From an uncultured Eubacteriales bacterium (lineage in GTDB: Bacteria > Bacillota > Clostridia > Christensenellales > Aristaeellaceae): DNA of 64,000 nt. The stretch covers positions 1-64,000 of the forward strand of contig OMZY01000007.1 in assembly GCA_900315675.1 (NCBI GenBank). The letters run 5' to 3'. This document shows positions 16,697 through 24,845 of this stretch, piece by piece (within the stretch, counting starts at the first letter, position 1; every line of letters starts with the position of its first letter). The notes beneath the pieces are model-generated. The model was not told the DNA's origin, did no database searches, and saw only the letters and a list, made by a program, of their open reading frames with translations. Made by a program: the position numbers and the translations under genes.

Positions 16697-17220
16697 TCCG
16701 GAAAGCGGTCATGGCTGACCTGGAAAAGGTCGTATGCCTGTATGGGGAACTGCATGACGCGCAGGAAGCCGGGAAGATCTGCACCAACTGGATCCGGGGG
16801 ATCTATCCGTCCCGGGAAACGGCACTGGCTGCCCTGAAACGGGATGATCTGTTCGTTATGGAAGAGAACGGCCGGATCATCGGCAGCGGAATCATCAACC
16901 AGGTGCAGCTGGGCATCTATGACGGCGCTGCCTGGGAGCATGAGGTGCCCGCGGATCAGGTGTGCGTGCTGCATACCATGATGATCTCCCCTTCAGAGTT
17001 CGGAAAGGGCCATGCCCGGGAGTTCCTTACCTTTTATGAAGACTACGCCCGGTCAATAGGTTGCTGTGAACTGCGGATGGACACCAGCGAGATCAACACC
17101 CCTGCCCGGACCATGTACAGGAAACATGGGTTTACCGAGATCGGCATCGCGAAATCTGCGTTAAGCGGCATTCCGGATGTGAGCCTGGTCATGCTGGAGA
17201 AGTATATCGGGAAACTGTAA
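16693..17220 (+). CDS. GNAT family N-acetyltransferase
   Basis: The 175-residue protein has a complete GNAT fold. IRKAVMADLEKVV is the N-terminal strand-helix, VMEENGRIIGSGII is the central hairpin, and HTMMISPSEFGKGHAREFL carries the acetyl-CoA pyrophosphate loop (Q/R-x-x-G-x-G/A variant FGKGHA). NTPARTMYRKHGFTEIG is the C-terminal motif B. It would move an acetyl group from acetyl-CoA to an amine of unknown identity. It is coupled to the 59-residue protein by an ATGA overlap. Its stop codon lies inside a tandem repeat. Confidence 0.87.
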   Translation: MIRKAVMADLEKVVCLYGELHDAQEAGKICTNWIRGIYPSRETALAALKRDDLFVMEENGRIIGSGIINQVQLGIYDGAAWEHEVPADQVCVLHTMMISPSEFGKGHAREFLTFYEDYARSIGCCELRMDTSEINTPARTMYRKHGFTEIGIAKSALSGIPDVSLVMLEKYIGKL

Positions 17221-17292
17221 AAGACTGTAAAGAACTGTAGAGAACTGTAAAAGATTTCGAAAACTGTAAAGAACTGTAGAGAACTGTAAAAG
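17212..17292 (+). repeat. Tandem ACTGTARAGA decamers
   Basis: The 30-base unit made of ACTGTAAAGA, ACTGTAGAGA and ACTGTAAAAG occurs twice, separated by about nine bases. The array starts at the stop codon of the acetyltransferase gene and ends at the terminator stem. Confidence 0.8.
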
Positions 17293-17328
17293 CAGCAGGG
17301 CGCCGGCGTTGCCGGGACCCTGCTGCTT
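17291..17328 (+). terminator. Terminator after acetyltransferase gene
   Basis: An outer stem AGCAGCAGGG/CCCTGCTGCT encloses an inner CCGGC/GCCGG hairpin. The downstream T content is moderate (TTCGTTCTGCTTT). Confidence 0.65.
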
Positions 17329-17399
17329 CGTTCTGCTTTATGGTTCTGTTTTCTTCTTTCTGTCTGCTTTCCTCTGTTGTGTTTTGCTTTCCTTTTGCC

Positions 17400-17792
17400 T
17401 TACTCTTCCGGTTTCTGCTCTTTCCTTTTCTTCAGCTTCGCTGCCGTCATGGTATAGCTCATGGCCAGGAGGGCGGAGATATCCTCATTGGGGGCGGAAC
17501 CGTCCAGGAGGAGGGTGATCCACTTGTCCTTGTTCATGTGGTAGGCCGGAAGGAAGCCGGGTTTGCCCCGGAGGGAGCCGATGACCATCGGGTCGCATTT
17601 GACATTCAGGATATCCACTGTGCCCTTCTTCCGGAGGCCGAGGGTTCGGTACGGGACGGTCATCACCAGAGCAAACCACTTGCGGTTGTCGATGTGGCGG
17701 AAGACGCAGGATGTATCGTCCCTTGGGAAGGGATAGTCCGGTTCCACGCTGTACTCATCGAAAATATAATCTGTCAGTTCCTGCCTGGTCAT
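17400..17792 (-). CDS. MmcQ/YjbR family protein
   Basis: The 130-residue protein matches the MmcQ/YjbR family: the N-terminal helix TRQELTDYIFDEYSVEPDYP, the strand block VFRHIDNRKWFALVMTV, VDILNVKCDP, then HMNKDKWITLLLDG and a C-terminal SYTMTAAKLKKRK helix. The fold is CyaY-like and often described as DNA-binding, though the role is not established. It lies seven bases downstream of the SDR gene and is cotranscribed with it. Confidence 0.85.
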   Translation of the reverse strand: MTRQELTDYIFDEYSVEPDYPFPRDDTSCVFRHIDNRKWFALVMTVPYRTLGLRKKGTVDILNVKCDPMVIGSLRGKPGFLPAYHMNKDKWITLLLDGSAPNEDISALLAMSYTMTAAKLKKRKEQKPEE

Positions 17793-17799
17793 TGATCCT

Positions 17800-18510
17800 T
17801 CATCCCCTGTATTCCCATCCGTGTTCCCCGTGGTAAATCATCTGGCGGGTCATGCCACCGTCGATGCAGATATTCTCCCCGGTAATAAAACCTGCTTTAT
17901 CGGAGGAAAGGAAGAGAATCATTTCCGCGATATCCTCCGGTTTGCCAACCCGGCCCACCGGCTGCTGCAGCGCGTCCGAACCGGTGATGTCGCTGCCGGT
18001 GGTATCAATCCATCCGGGGGAAATGCTGTTCACCCTCGCCTTCCCCGCCAGGCTGACCGCCAGGGCGTGGGTCAGGGCGGCAATGCCGCCCTTGGCGGCG
18101 GTATAGCTTTCGGTCTGGGGCTGGCTCATCCGGTCCCGGGAAGAAGCGATGTTGATGACCGACGCGCCTTCGGAAAAGGACGGGACCAGGAGCTTGGTCA
18201 GGTAAAAGGGTGCGGTGACGCCCACCGCTAGGGCGTAGGAGAATTCCTCCCAGGTGCATTCATCGATGCCCTTCATCACCGGAAGGGCGTTGTTTACCAG
18301 CACGTCCACCTGTTCGCTTTGGGCTTTGACATATGCTGCGAACTTCTCCAGGGTATCCCTGTCGGATACATCGCCCACAAACCAGTCTCCCGGCTGCTTG
18401 TCAATGATATACACCCGGGCGCCTTCCCGGATAAACGCGTCCGCCGTCGCCCGGCCGATACCGTGGGCGCCGCCGGTAATCACTACGGTTTTGCCGTCAA
18501 ATGTTCCCAT
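17800..18510 (-). CDS. SDR family NAD(P)-dependent oxidoreductase
   Basis: This 236-residue classical short-chain dehydrogenase has the TGGAHGIG cofactor loop at residues 12-19, a VNNA motif near residue 73, the catalytic serine in INIASS, YTAAK as the catalytic YxxxK, and SPGWIDT after it. Asp/Lys at the end of the second strand (IIDKQPG) suggests NAD preference. It reduces or oxidises a small alcohol/ketone of unknown identity. It is the first gene of a pair with the YjbR-like protein. A good ribosome binding site (GGGAGG) precedes the ATG. Confidence 0.9.
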   Translation of the reverse strand: MGTFDGKTVVITGGAHGIGRATADAFIREGARVYIIDKQPGDWFVGDVSDRDTLEKFAAYVKAQSEQVDVLVNNALPVMKGIDECTWEEFSYALAVGVTAPFYLTKLLVPSFSEGASVINIASSRDRMSQPQTESYTAAKGGIAALTHALAVSLAGKARVNSISPGWIDTTGSDITGSDALQQPVGRVGKPEDIAEMILFLSSDKAGFITGENICIDGGMTRQMIYHGEHGWEYRG

Positions 18511-18720
18511 CTGTATCCTCCCTGGCTTTCCTGTTTGCTGTGCTGTTTTTCCTTCATAGGGATTATATCATATTCCCCATTGGGACGGGGACAATTTGGG
18601 GAATATGAAAAATCTTTACTTTTCTTCCCTATTTCTGTCTGAAAAGTAAAGATTTTGGAAAGGGTTATTGGTTCTCTCTTTTGCCTGTCCGGGGTTTCGT
18701 TTTCCTGTACCAGGTTCCCA
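18511..18720. other. Intergenic spacer
   Basis: No gene seen. It holds the inverted pair TTTCATATTCCCC and GGGGAATATGAAA around GGGACGGGGACAATTT (about 18570-18610), and AAATCTTTACTTTTC against GAAAAGTAAAGATTT (about 18610-18655). Both are palindromes able to form strong hairpins. Confidence 0.6.
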
Positions 18721-18810
18721 TCACGACAAGAAAACGATCAGGGCAAGGAGAATCAGATTCCCAATGGTTGAAAGCGAAGCCAGGAAAGACACGGTAGTCG
18801 GATCTGTCAT
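18721..18810 (-). CDS. 29-residue single-helix membrane peptide, possible holin-like toxin
   Basis: A 29-codon frame encodes MTDPTTVSFLASLSTIGNLI followed by LLALIVFLS. It is a short polar start followed by one transmembrane helix that runs to the C-terminus. GAAAGGGGGAA lies about nine bases before the ATG. The size and layout fit small membrane peptides such as holin-like toxins of type I systems, but no antitoxin RNA can be shown here. It lies between two hairpins. Confidence 0.5.
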   Translation of the reverse strand: MTDPTTVSFLASLSTIGNLILLALIVFLS

Positions 18811-18874
18811 AGGCGCAGTTCCCCCTTTCGTTTCTGATCTATATAACGAATGATCTTTCCTTTTTGTTCCGCCA

Positions 18875-18906
18875 AGAAAACAGGCCAGCCGTTTGGCTGG
18901 CCTGTA
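18875..18906 (-). terminator. Terminator of the permease-like gene
   Basis: A perfect 11-bp stem ACAGGCCAGCC/GGCTGGCCTGT with a 4-base loop is followed on the minus strand by TTTTCTT. It starts five bases beyond the stop codon of the gene at 18911. Confidence 0.85.
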
Positions 18907-18910
18907 GTGT

Positions 18911-20473
18911 TCAGTTTTCAGGCTCCGGGATCGGCTGCGCCTCCTCCGGAGCGGGAACGGGTTCTTCCTTCTCTTTCCGGAAAGCCCGGTACATGGCCAG
19001 GGCGGCACCCGCGCCCAGGAGCAGCGGCGGAACAAACATGACCAGGTTCAGCAGCAGGTCCGGATTCCCTCCGAAGCCAAATTGCTGCCCAAAATGCATC
19101 TTTGCAGTCGGGCTCGTGTTATACATCTCCACCAGATAATAGATTGTCCCTGACGTCATGTCCAGATTACTGATATGATACGTGGGAAGCACAATATTTC
19201 CCCAGGTGCAGGCCCCCGCCAGCAGGCCAAGGGACAGCCGCAGGAAACCGGGCCTGGCCGCGGAACAGAAACGGAGCACAAAGGCCAGCGCCACCGTCAG
19301 CAGGATCACCCGCCAGTCAAAGGCGGCCAGCAAGGCCAGCCGCAGCCCGTCCTCCCGCATTCCCAGCAGCCTGCTGAACAGCAGATACTGCGATGATATA
19401 AAGCACATCGCGGCGGACAGGACCAGGGCCGCTGCCCCGAACAGCCTGTCGGACACGGATGTCAGCAGGCGCACAAAGCTCCAGGCAATCAGTCCGCCGG
19501 CGGCGGCACCGCCCAGCGCCACCAGCAGGCTGCAGGCCAGCGTTACGGGCACTGAAACAGGTCCTTTGTTCACCAGCTGATACAGCAGCACTGAGACAGC
19601 CACATACACCGCGGCAACGGGAATCATGCAGTATTCCGCGCGGGTCGTTTTTTCCTCTATGCCCGCCCGCCGGGTCTTTTTGCCCAGCCGGTGCGCCGCC
19701 ACCCCGCCGACGATCCCCTGCAGCAGCAGCTTGATCACGGCAAGGGCGAACAGGCTGGACAGCAAATATCTTGAGGTCATGAAAGCGATCCGGTCGTCCG
19801 AAAGCAGCGGCACCTTTACCCGAGTATGGATTCCGGCGTCCATGGTCATCAGGGTCAGGCACTGCATCAGCCACACCAGCACCGCCGCCAGCAGGCCGTG
19901 GAAGGGATCCTTACCCTGCCAGCGGAAAAGCCCGGCAATAAAGCAGAAGATCCCGACGGTCTGCAGGCCGGTGCCCGCCAGGTACACCAGGCCGTTTCCG
20001 GTCAAATCCAATGGCGTAATCGCGCACCACAGCGGGAAGCCCAGGGCCACCGACGGAAGCACCGCGGGAACCAGCCACAGGCAGGCCGCGGCCAGGATCT
20101 TCCCGGGATTTTTCATTTTCCGGTATCCCGCGCACATCAAAGCGGACAGACCGGCGCAGATCACCAGGTTTGTCAGCCGCATGAGAATCGTATTTCCCAG
20201 GGCGGGCATCATCCAGTTGTCGTACAGGACTTCGAGATAATGCTCCATCCCGACAAACCGACTGCCCAGGCCGTCCCTGACGTTGTAGTCCAGCAGGGAA
20301 GCGTACAGGGACCACCCGATGATATACAGGATAAACACCAGCGCGATCACAGCCGGGATTGCGATCACCGGCAGGTGGTTTTTCCGTGCAGACGGGGGCT
20401 TTTGCGGATCCCCGCTGACCCGGACTGCTTCACTGACCATTTCCCGATCCTGGTTATACCGCGTCTCATCCAT
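18911..20473 (-). CDS. Multi-pass membrane protein, sugar ABC permease-like
   Basis: The 520-residue protein has a charged N-terminus of about 55 residues and 12 or so hydrophobic helices. Its first half resembles MalF/UgpA-type permeases of binding-protein-dependent sugar transporters: a long first helix, then SLLDYNVRDGLGSRFVGMEH, which corresponds to the SF..W.....FVGLxNY signature, and a helix cluster after it. I do not see a clean EAA loop, and the second half has additional helices (PVTLACSLLVALGGAAAGGL). No ATPase or solute-binding gene is next to it. It could be a fused or degenerate permease. A perfect 15-bp palindrome (20602-20632) lies in its promoter region. GGAGGG precedes the ATG. 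Confidence 0.6.
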   Translation of the reverse strand: MDETRYNQDREMVSEAVRVSGDPQKPPSARKNHLPVIAIPAVIALVFILYIIGWSLYASLLDYNVRDGLGSRFVGMEHYLEVLYDNWMMPALGNTILMRLTNLVICAGLSALMCAGYRKMKNPGKILAAACLWLVPAVLPSVALGFPLWCAITPLDLTGNGLVYLAGTGLQTVGIFCFIAGLFRWQGKDPFHGLLAAVLVWLMQCLTLMTMDAGIHTRVKVPLLSDDRIAFMTSRYLLSSLFALAVIKLLLQGIVGGVAAHRLGKKTRRAGIEEKTTRAEYCMIPVAAVYVAVSVLLYQLVNKGPVSVPVTLACSLLVALGGAAAGGLIAWSFVRLLTSVSDRLFGAAALVLSAAMCFISSQYLLFSRLLGMREDGLRLALLAAFDWRVILLTVALAFVLRFCSAARPGFLRLSLGLLAGACTWGNIVLPTYHISNLDMTSGTIYYLVEMYNTSPTAKMHFGQQFGFGGNPDLLLNLVMFVPPLLLGAGAALAMYRAFRKEKEEPVPAPEEAQPIPEPEN

Positions 20474-20601
20474 TGTCTTTTCATCCCTCCGCCGGTTCTC
20501 GGAGATTATCTTATCACAGGATCGGGCGTCGCGGTGTAACATCTGTGTAAATTGTCAGCGGTTCGTCTCCTCCTTTCCTGATGATCAGATCGCAGCAATA
20601 T

Positions 20602-20632
20602 AACTTGTTTGTACAGGCTGTACAAACAAGTT
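20602..20632. promoter_or_regulatory. Perfect 15-bp inverted repeat, probable operator
   Basis: AACTTGTTTGTACAG and CTGTACAAACAAGTT are separated by one base. The TTTGTACA half-site resembles operators of GntR/LacI-type sugar regulators (AraR boxes are ATTTGTACGTACAAAT). It sits between the divergent permease-like gene and HAD hydrolase gene. No regulator gene is adjacent. Confidence 0.7.
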
Positions 20633-20728
20633 TGTGCTTCAAACAGCAATATAACCGTCTCCTGACTTGCCCTGTCCCGCCCGTCCCGGTATAATGCGGT
20701 TATTCCGGAAGCATACGGGAGGTGCGCC

Positions 20729-21421
20729 ATGCGGATCCGTGCGGTTGTTTTTGATATCGGCCAGACCCTGTGTTACTATCCCCTGCCGCTGAACTGGTCC
20801 GGGCTGTACCGCCCCGCCTTTGAGGAAATTGAAAAGAGACACGGCCTCCGCCTGACGGAAGATGCGTATGAGCATATCGGCCGGGTGCTGACAAAATACA
20901 ACACCCGGATCACGCCCCGGGACCGGGAGGTCTCATCAAGCGTGATCTTCTCCGAAATCCTTGCGGGCACCGGTATTCCCGAAGAACTGAAGGAGACCGT
21001 GAAGGAGGAATTCTACGGCTACTTCCGCCGGGACGCCCATGTATACCCGGAAGCGGAGGAAGCCCTGAAGCGCCTGAAGGAAAGGCATATCGTCACCGCG
21101 ACCCTGTCCGACGTGGCCTACGGCATGGACAACGAATATGCTCTGGAGGATATCCGGCCGCTGCTGCCCTATATCGATTACCCCTGCACCTCCAACGACA
21201 CCGCCTGGCGGAAAAGCAGCAGCCGGAGCCTGCTCGTCCTGGCGGAAAAGATGGGGATCCCGGCGGAAGAGACCGCCTTTGTGGGGGATGAAATCAAGGA
21301 CATGCAGTGCGCGAAGGGCGCCGGGGCAAAAGCGGTGCTCATCAACCGCACCGGGGAAAGAAAGGACTACGGGCAGGACGGGGAGATCACCGACCTGCGG
21401 GAGATCAGCCGCATGATCTGA
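20729..21421 (+). CDS. HAD superfamily hydrolase
   Basis: The 230-residue protein is a haloacid-dehalogenase-like hydrolase with a helical cap. Motif I reads VFDIGQTL (first Asp present, the usual second Asp replaced by Gly as in some DxGxT members), motif II is in TATLSD, motif III is a lysine in WRKSSSR, and motif IV is FVGDEIKDMQ. The last part (GAGAKAVLINRTGER) is typical. It is probably a phosphatase for a small phosphorylated metabolite. GGGAGG precedes the ATG. It is divergent from the permease-like gene. Confidence 0.87.
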   Translation: MRIRAVVFDIGQTLCYYPLPLNWSGLYRPAFEEIEKRHGLRLTEDAYEHIGRVLTKYNTRITPRDREVSSSVIFSEILAGTGIPEELKETVKEEFYGYFRRDAHVYPEAEEALKRLKERHIVTATLSDVAYGMDNEYALEDIRPLLPYIDYPCTSNDTAWRKSSSRSLLVLAEKMGIPAEETAFVGDEIKDMQCAKGAGAKAVLINRTGERKDYGQDGEITDLREISRMI

Positions 21422-21423
21422 CA

Positions 21424-21463
21424 GAAAAACCGTGCCGGAAGAAGAACCTTCCGGCACGTTTTC
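21424..21463. terminator. Bidirectional terminator
   Basis: The stem CGTGCCGGAA/TTCCGGCACG is flanked by AAAA on the left and TTTT on the right. It serves both the plus-strand HAD gene and the convergent minus-strand exporter gene. Confidence 0.85.
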
Positions 21464-21499
21464 ATTGACACAGGGACGGGGCATTGTCAGCTTTTTCCG

Positions 21500-23239
21500 T
21501 CAGCCCTTGTTCACCAGTTTCTGCAGGGCGGGGCAGGTTTTCAGCAGCTCCGAGTATTTCCCCTGTCCGGCAATCTGTCCGTCCTTGAGGACGATGATCC
21601 GGTCAAAGTTATCCATCAGCTCGGGATAAACGTCATGGGTCACGGCAATCCGGGTTTTGCCCTCCATCTGCTGCACGGTGCGGATCAGCCGGCTGCCGGT
21701 GCGGATATCCAGGGCGGAAGTGGCCTCGTCCAGCAGCAGCACTTTGGCGCCCAGGAGAATGCTCCGGGCAATGCCTACCCGCTGCTTCTCCCCGCCGGAG
21801 AGGTTGGCCCCGTTCTCGCCGCAGGCATAGTCCAGGCCTTTTTCCTTCACCAGTTCCTCCAGGCCCGCCTTCTTCACCGCGTCCTCCAGCACCGCCCTGT
21901 CCACGGGCCGGAAGAGGGTGATGTTTTCCTCAATGGTCGCGTCAAACAGGAAGGTCTCCTGGTGGATGACCGAAATCAGTTCAAACAGCCGCTCCCCGGA
22001 AATATCCCGGATATCCTGCCCGTCGTACCGGACGGAACCGGTATAGTCCCGCTTGGCGCCGGACAGCAGGTTCAGCAGCGTGGTCTTGCCGCTGCCGCTC
22101 TCCCCCAGGATGGCGTAGCAGCCGCCCGCAGGCAGGGACAGGGAGAGGCTGCGCAGGACCTCCTGCCCTTCGCCGTAGGAAACGGAGACATTGTCCGCCT
22201 CCACCTTTTTCCCGCAGGAAACGGCCCTGTCCTCCCCTTCCGCCTGGGAAAGGGCCAGCATGCCGTCGTGGCGCTCCATCAGCTTATCCGCGGCCTTTAC
22301 GTTCGCCAGCAGTTCCGGCACGGTCACCGCCAGCTGCACGATGTTGGACATCAGCTGGGTAAAGGCAATGATCACACCCACGGTCACCGCCGGATCATTC
22401 TTTGACAGAAGCAGGCTGATAAAGAAGAAGGCGATCCGGGCGATGTGCCCCGACAGGGACGCGATATACGCCACGGAGATCTCCGTATGCTCCCGGTCCG
22501 CGAAGGTATCGGAAGCTTTCCGGTTCACCTTCAGCAGCCGCGCGGCCACAGACCCCTCCGCCCGCATGCTTTTGACCGCCCGGAAGCCGGTCAGCATTTC
22601 CGTAAAGGCGCTGAGGAAGCCGCCGTTGGCCTCCGCCAGCTGCTCCTCGCACTCCGCCACCTGGTTCACCCGGAAGGAGGACAGGAGAATCGGCAGCAGG
22701 GAAACGCCGAAGGCGATCAGCGCCAGCCGCACGTCGTAGGCGAGCATCAGCACAACGGTGCCTGCGAAGTTCAGCACCAGCTCCGCCAGGTAAGGCAGGG
22801 ATTCCAGATAACTCGTCCGGATGGTGTTCAGGTCGTTGGACACCGCCGAGGCATAGGCGCCGGTGTTCTCCCGGCCGAAGGCGGAAATGTCCTTGCTCAG
22901 CACCTTCCGGCAGAAATAAGCCCGGTAGCGGGTCAGCGCCTGCCGCCGGAACGCGGTCCAGCAGAAATACTCCAGCGCCGCGCTGATCAGCAGGCACAGG
23001 AAGCAGCTCACCGCGAAAAGGATCAGGTAGGGAATCGAGCTGGGCTGATCCCCGGAAACCGTGTCCAGGATCTTCTGGGTAAAGGCGGAAAAGCCCAGCA
23101 CGGACAGCGTCTTGAAAACGCAGCCCAGCAGGGACAGGGCCAGGTTCTTCCGGTTCTTCAGGAAAAGGGAATCCCTGCATTTCCGAATCCCGCCGATCTC
23201 CTCCGGGGTGATTTCGGTTCCCTTTACTGCTTCGCTCAT
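21500..23239 (-). CDS. ABC exporter of the radical SAM peptide cluster
   Basis: This 579-residue half-transporter fuses a six-helix export domain (about residues 30-310) to an ATPase domain. ATPase motifs are GESGSGKTT (Walker A, near 385), a Q-loop IHQETFLF, the signature LSGGEKQR, VLLLDEATSALD (Walker B) and an H-loop VTHD. There is no N-terminal C39 peptidase domain, so it would export without cleaving a leader. Its start overlaps the stop of the radical SAM maturase by 4 bases (ATGA), so the two are made together. The likely cargo is the modified peptide encoded at 24732-24845. Confidence 0.9.
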   Translation of the reverse strand: MSEAVKGTEITPEEIGGIRKCRDSLFLKNRKNLALSLLGCVFKTLSVLGFSAFTQKILDTVSGDQPSSIPYLILFAVSCFLCLLISAALEYFCWTAFRRQALTRYRAYFCRKVLSKDISAFGRENTGAYASAVSNDLNTIRTSYLESLPYLAELVLNFAGTVVLMLAYDVRLALIAFGVSLLPILLSSFRVNQVAECEEQLAEANGGFLSAFTEMLTGFRAVKSMRAEGSVAARLLKVNRKASDTFADREHTEISVAYIASLSGHIARIAFFFISLLLSKNDPAVTVGVIIAFTQLMSNIVQLAVTVPELLANVKAADKLMERHDGMLALSQAEGEDRAVSCGKKVEADNVSVSYGEGQEVLRSLSLSLPAGGCYAILGESGSGKTTLLNLLSGAKRDYTGSVRYDGQDIRDISGERLFELISVIHQETFLFDATIEENITLFRPVDRAVLEDAVKKAGLEELVKEKGLDYACGENGANLSGGEKQRVGIARSILLGAKVLLLDEATSALDIRTGSRLIRTVQQMEGKTRIAVTHDVYPELMDNFDRIIVLKDGQIAGQGKYSELLKTCPALQKLVNKG

Positions 23240-24657
23240 GATACCAGTTCCTTCTGTTCAGTCGTATTATCCTGCAGGTATGATACCATCATTTCGCGCA
23301 CTTGTGGATAATAAATTGTATCCAGGAAACTGCGGAAATCATCCTTTTCCGCTTCACACATCCTGTTAAAGTCAATTTCCGCCGACAGGGCACACCCACC
23401 GGAGCAGAAGCCTCCGATCGGGCAGTCCTTGCATTTTTCATAATCCAGATAGGTACGGTTCGGCGCCTTGTACTTCTCCAGGTTTTCAAGCGAGAACTTG
23501 AACTGTGAGTAGTTCTTCCTTCCCACGGTGAATGTACACCTGAACACATCCAGGGCAGCATCGATATAGTATACGTCATCAACCGGTGAAGAAGCCCAGC
23601 AGTAGTTGGAGATATATTTCCTTTCTCTCTGTTTGAACGCCGGATCCAGTTTCCTGCACAGGGAAAGAGTCGACTTCACAAAAGCATAATAGACATGAGG
23701 ATGGGTGATATTCAGTTCATTCAGCTTACTGATCAGCTGTGTATCGGTGACCATCTTGTCATACCCGGTTTCAAACCGGCGATCATCCACCCGGGCAATC
23801 CCAAACCTGAAATTCGGATTGTCCAGGAATCCATGATCCCTGTAAAACCGGATCATATCACCAATCTGGTCTATATTATGCTGATCTATATTGGCTTCCA
23901 CCTGTACGATAATGTCATAGTTGATCAAAGTATAGATGGATTTCAGCAGGCTGCTTCCCTTTGAGTCCACACCATCGTCAGAGCTGAAACGTGTTTTCTC
24001 GTTTTCGGACAGACTGTCAATGGTTGTATTGACCGTGATTCCCAAGCCGCTGTAGATTACCAGGTCCTTCAGATAATAGGGAATATTCACTCCGTTTGTC
24101 GTTATTCCGACAGAGCATCCATGATCCACGCAGTAATCAAAGATACGGATAACGTCATCATGGTTTTCCTTCAGCAGCGGTTCGCCGCCAAAGAGCTCAA
24201 TATATACTTCCTTTTCCGGATACTTCGCCTGATAAGCTGTAATGGTATCAAGAACAAAGGTAAGATTCTCCGCAGTCATCTTTCTCCGGTCAAGATCCGG
24301 ATTGCACTGCTGATAGCAGTACTTGCACCTGAGATTACAGTCGTAACTCAGCGCAATAACAAAGGTTGTTGTCTTGTTTGCTGCCTCAATGAAATTTTCC
24401 GGCAGGTCAATCTCCTGAAGCGGCTGGGACGGATAGCCGATGAACTGCTCAAATTCAGCAGGATATGCTCCGTTTTCATCCCAGTCCTTCTTTGCCATGA
24501 CAAAGCTTTTATTCAGATAGGAATTTGTGATGCACAGAAAATCCTCCGAAAGGGGCTCAATCAGCAGATGGGAGGTTTTTTCCGGCTTGTATTCCCGAAC
24601 ACCGTTCAGTATTTGTTCGTTCAGTTTACCGTTTGCGATTTCAAGAATCCTGATCAT
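23236..24657 (-). CDS. Radical SAM/SPASM peptide maturase
   Basis: The 473-residue enzyme has the radical SAM cluster motif CNLRCKYC (CxxxCxxC) near residue 112, the GGEP motif (LFGGEPLL) near 154, and a C-terminal SPASM-type cysteine region: CTFTVGR, then CKDCPIGGFCSGGC, then a final MCEAE. About 95 residues before the core read like a peptide-recognition region. Enzymes of this layout install crosslinks (thioether, C-C or others) in ribosomal peptides using S-adenosylmethionine. The ATG at 24657 has AGAGGTGA upstream; a longer start at 24714 would run through the attenuator. It follows a 37-residue precursor gene and overlaps the exporter gene, which gives a complete minimal RiPP operon. 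Confidence 0.9.
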   Translation of the reverse strand: MIRILEIANGKLNEQILNGVREYKPEKTSHLLIEPLSEDFLCITNSYLNKSFVMAKKDWDENGAYPAEFEQFIGYPSQPLQEIDLPENFIEAANKTTTFVIALSYDCNLRCKYCYQQCNPDLDRRKMTAENLTFVLDTITAYQAKYPEKEVYIELFGGEPLLKENHDDVIRIFDYCVDHGCSVGITTNGVNIPYYLKDLVIYSGLGITVNTTIDSLSENEKTRFSSDDGVDSKGSSLLKSIYTLINYDIIVQVEANIDQHNIDQIGDMIRFYRDHGFLDNPNFRFGIARVDDRRFETGYDKMVTDTQLISKLNELNITHPHVYYAFVKSTLSLCRKLDPAFKQRERKYISNYCWASSPVDDVYYIDAALDVFRCTFTVGRKNYSQFKFSLENLEKYKAPNRTYLDYEKCKDCPIGGFCSGGCALSAEIDFNRMCEAEKDDFRSFLDTIYYPQVREMMVSYLQDNTTEQKELVS

Positions 24658-24674
24658 GACTGTCACCTCTAGCA

Positions 24675-24717
24675 GAAAAATGAGGTGCACCCAAAGATGA
24701 ATCTGTGGATGCACCTG
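24675..24717 (-). terminator. Attenuator between precursor and maturase genes
   Basis: On the minus strand AGGTGCATCC pairs with GGGTGCACCT and is followed by CATTTTTCT. A partial terminator here would let the short precursor message exceed the enzyme message, as is common in peptide-maturation operons. Confidence 0.75.
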
Positions 24718-24731
24718 TGGGACCGGAAAGC

Positions 24732-24845
24732 TTAGGAAAGCGCCGTTACACTATAGCGGCGATGGCCAACACCGCAGTTCACGCGGCGTTTTGCGATCTT
24801 AGCCTTCTTGGCCTGTTCTTCCTTGGTCAGGGTTACTGTCAGCAT
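24732..24845 (-). CDS. RiPP precursor peptide, 37 aa
   Basis: The frame encodes 37 residues. The first ~18 form a charged leader, MLTVTLTKEEQAKKAKIA, and the rest a basic core, KRRVNCGVGHRRYSVTALS, with one Cys, one His, four Arg and one Tyr. AAAGGAGGAA lies at ideal spacing before the ATG. The gene sits directly before the radical SAM enzyme with an attenuator between. The single Cys rules out a multi-Cys SCIFF-type peptide. Tyr preceded by Arg-Arg recalls the streptococcal RRR family where an Arg-Tyr crosslink is formed; a Cys-based thioether is the other option. The link to that family is inference from a short motif. Confidence 0.8.
   Translation of the reverse strand: MLTVTLTKEEQAKKAKIAKRRVNCGVGHRRYSVTALS

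Noticed and set aside
18911-20473. A full sugar ABC transporter locus
   Set aside because: Only one permease-like gene is present; no ATPase, second permease or solute-binding protein is adjacent.
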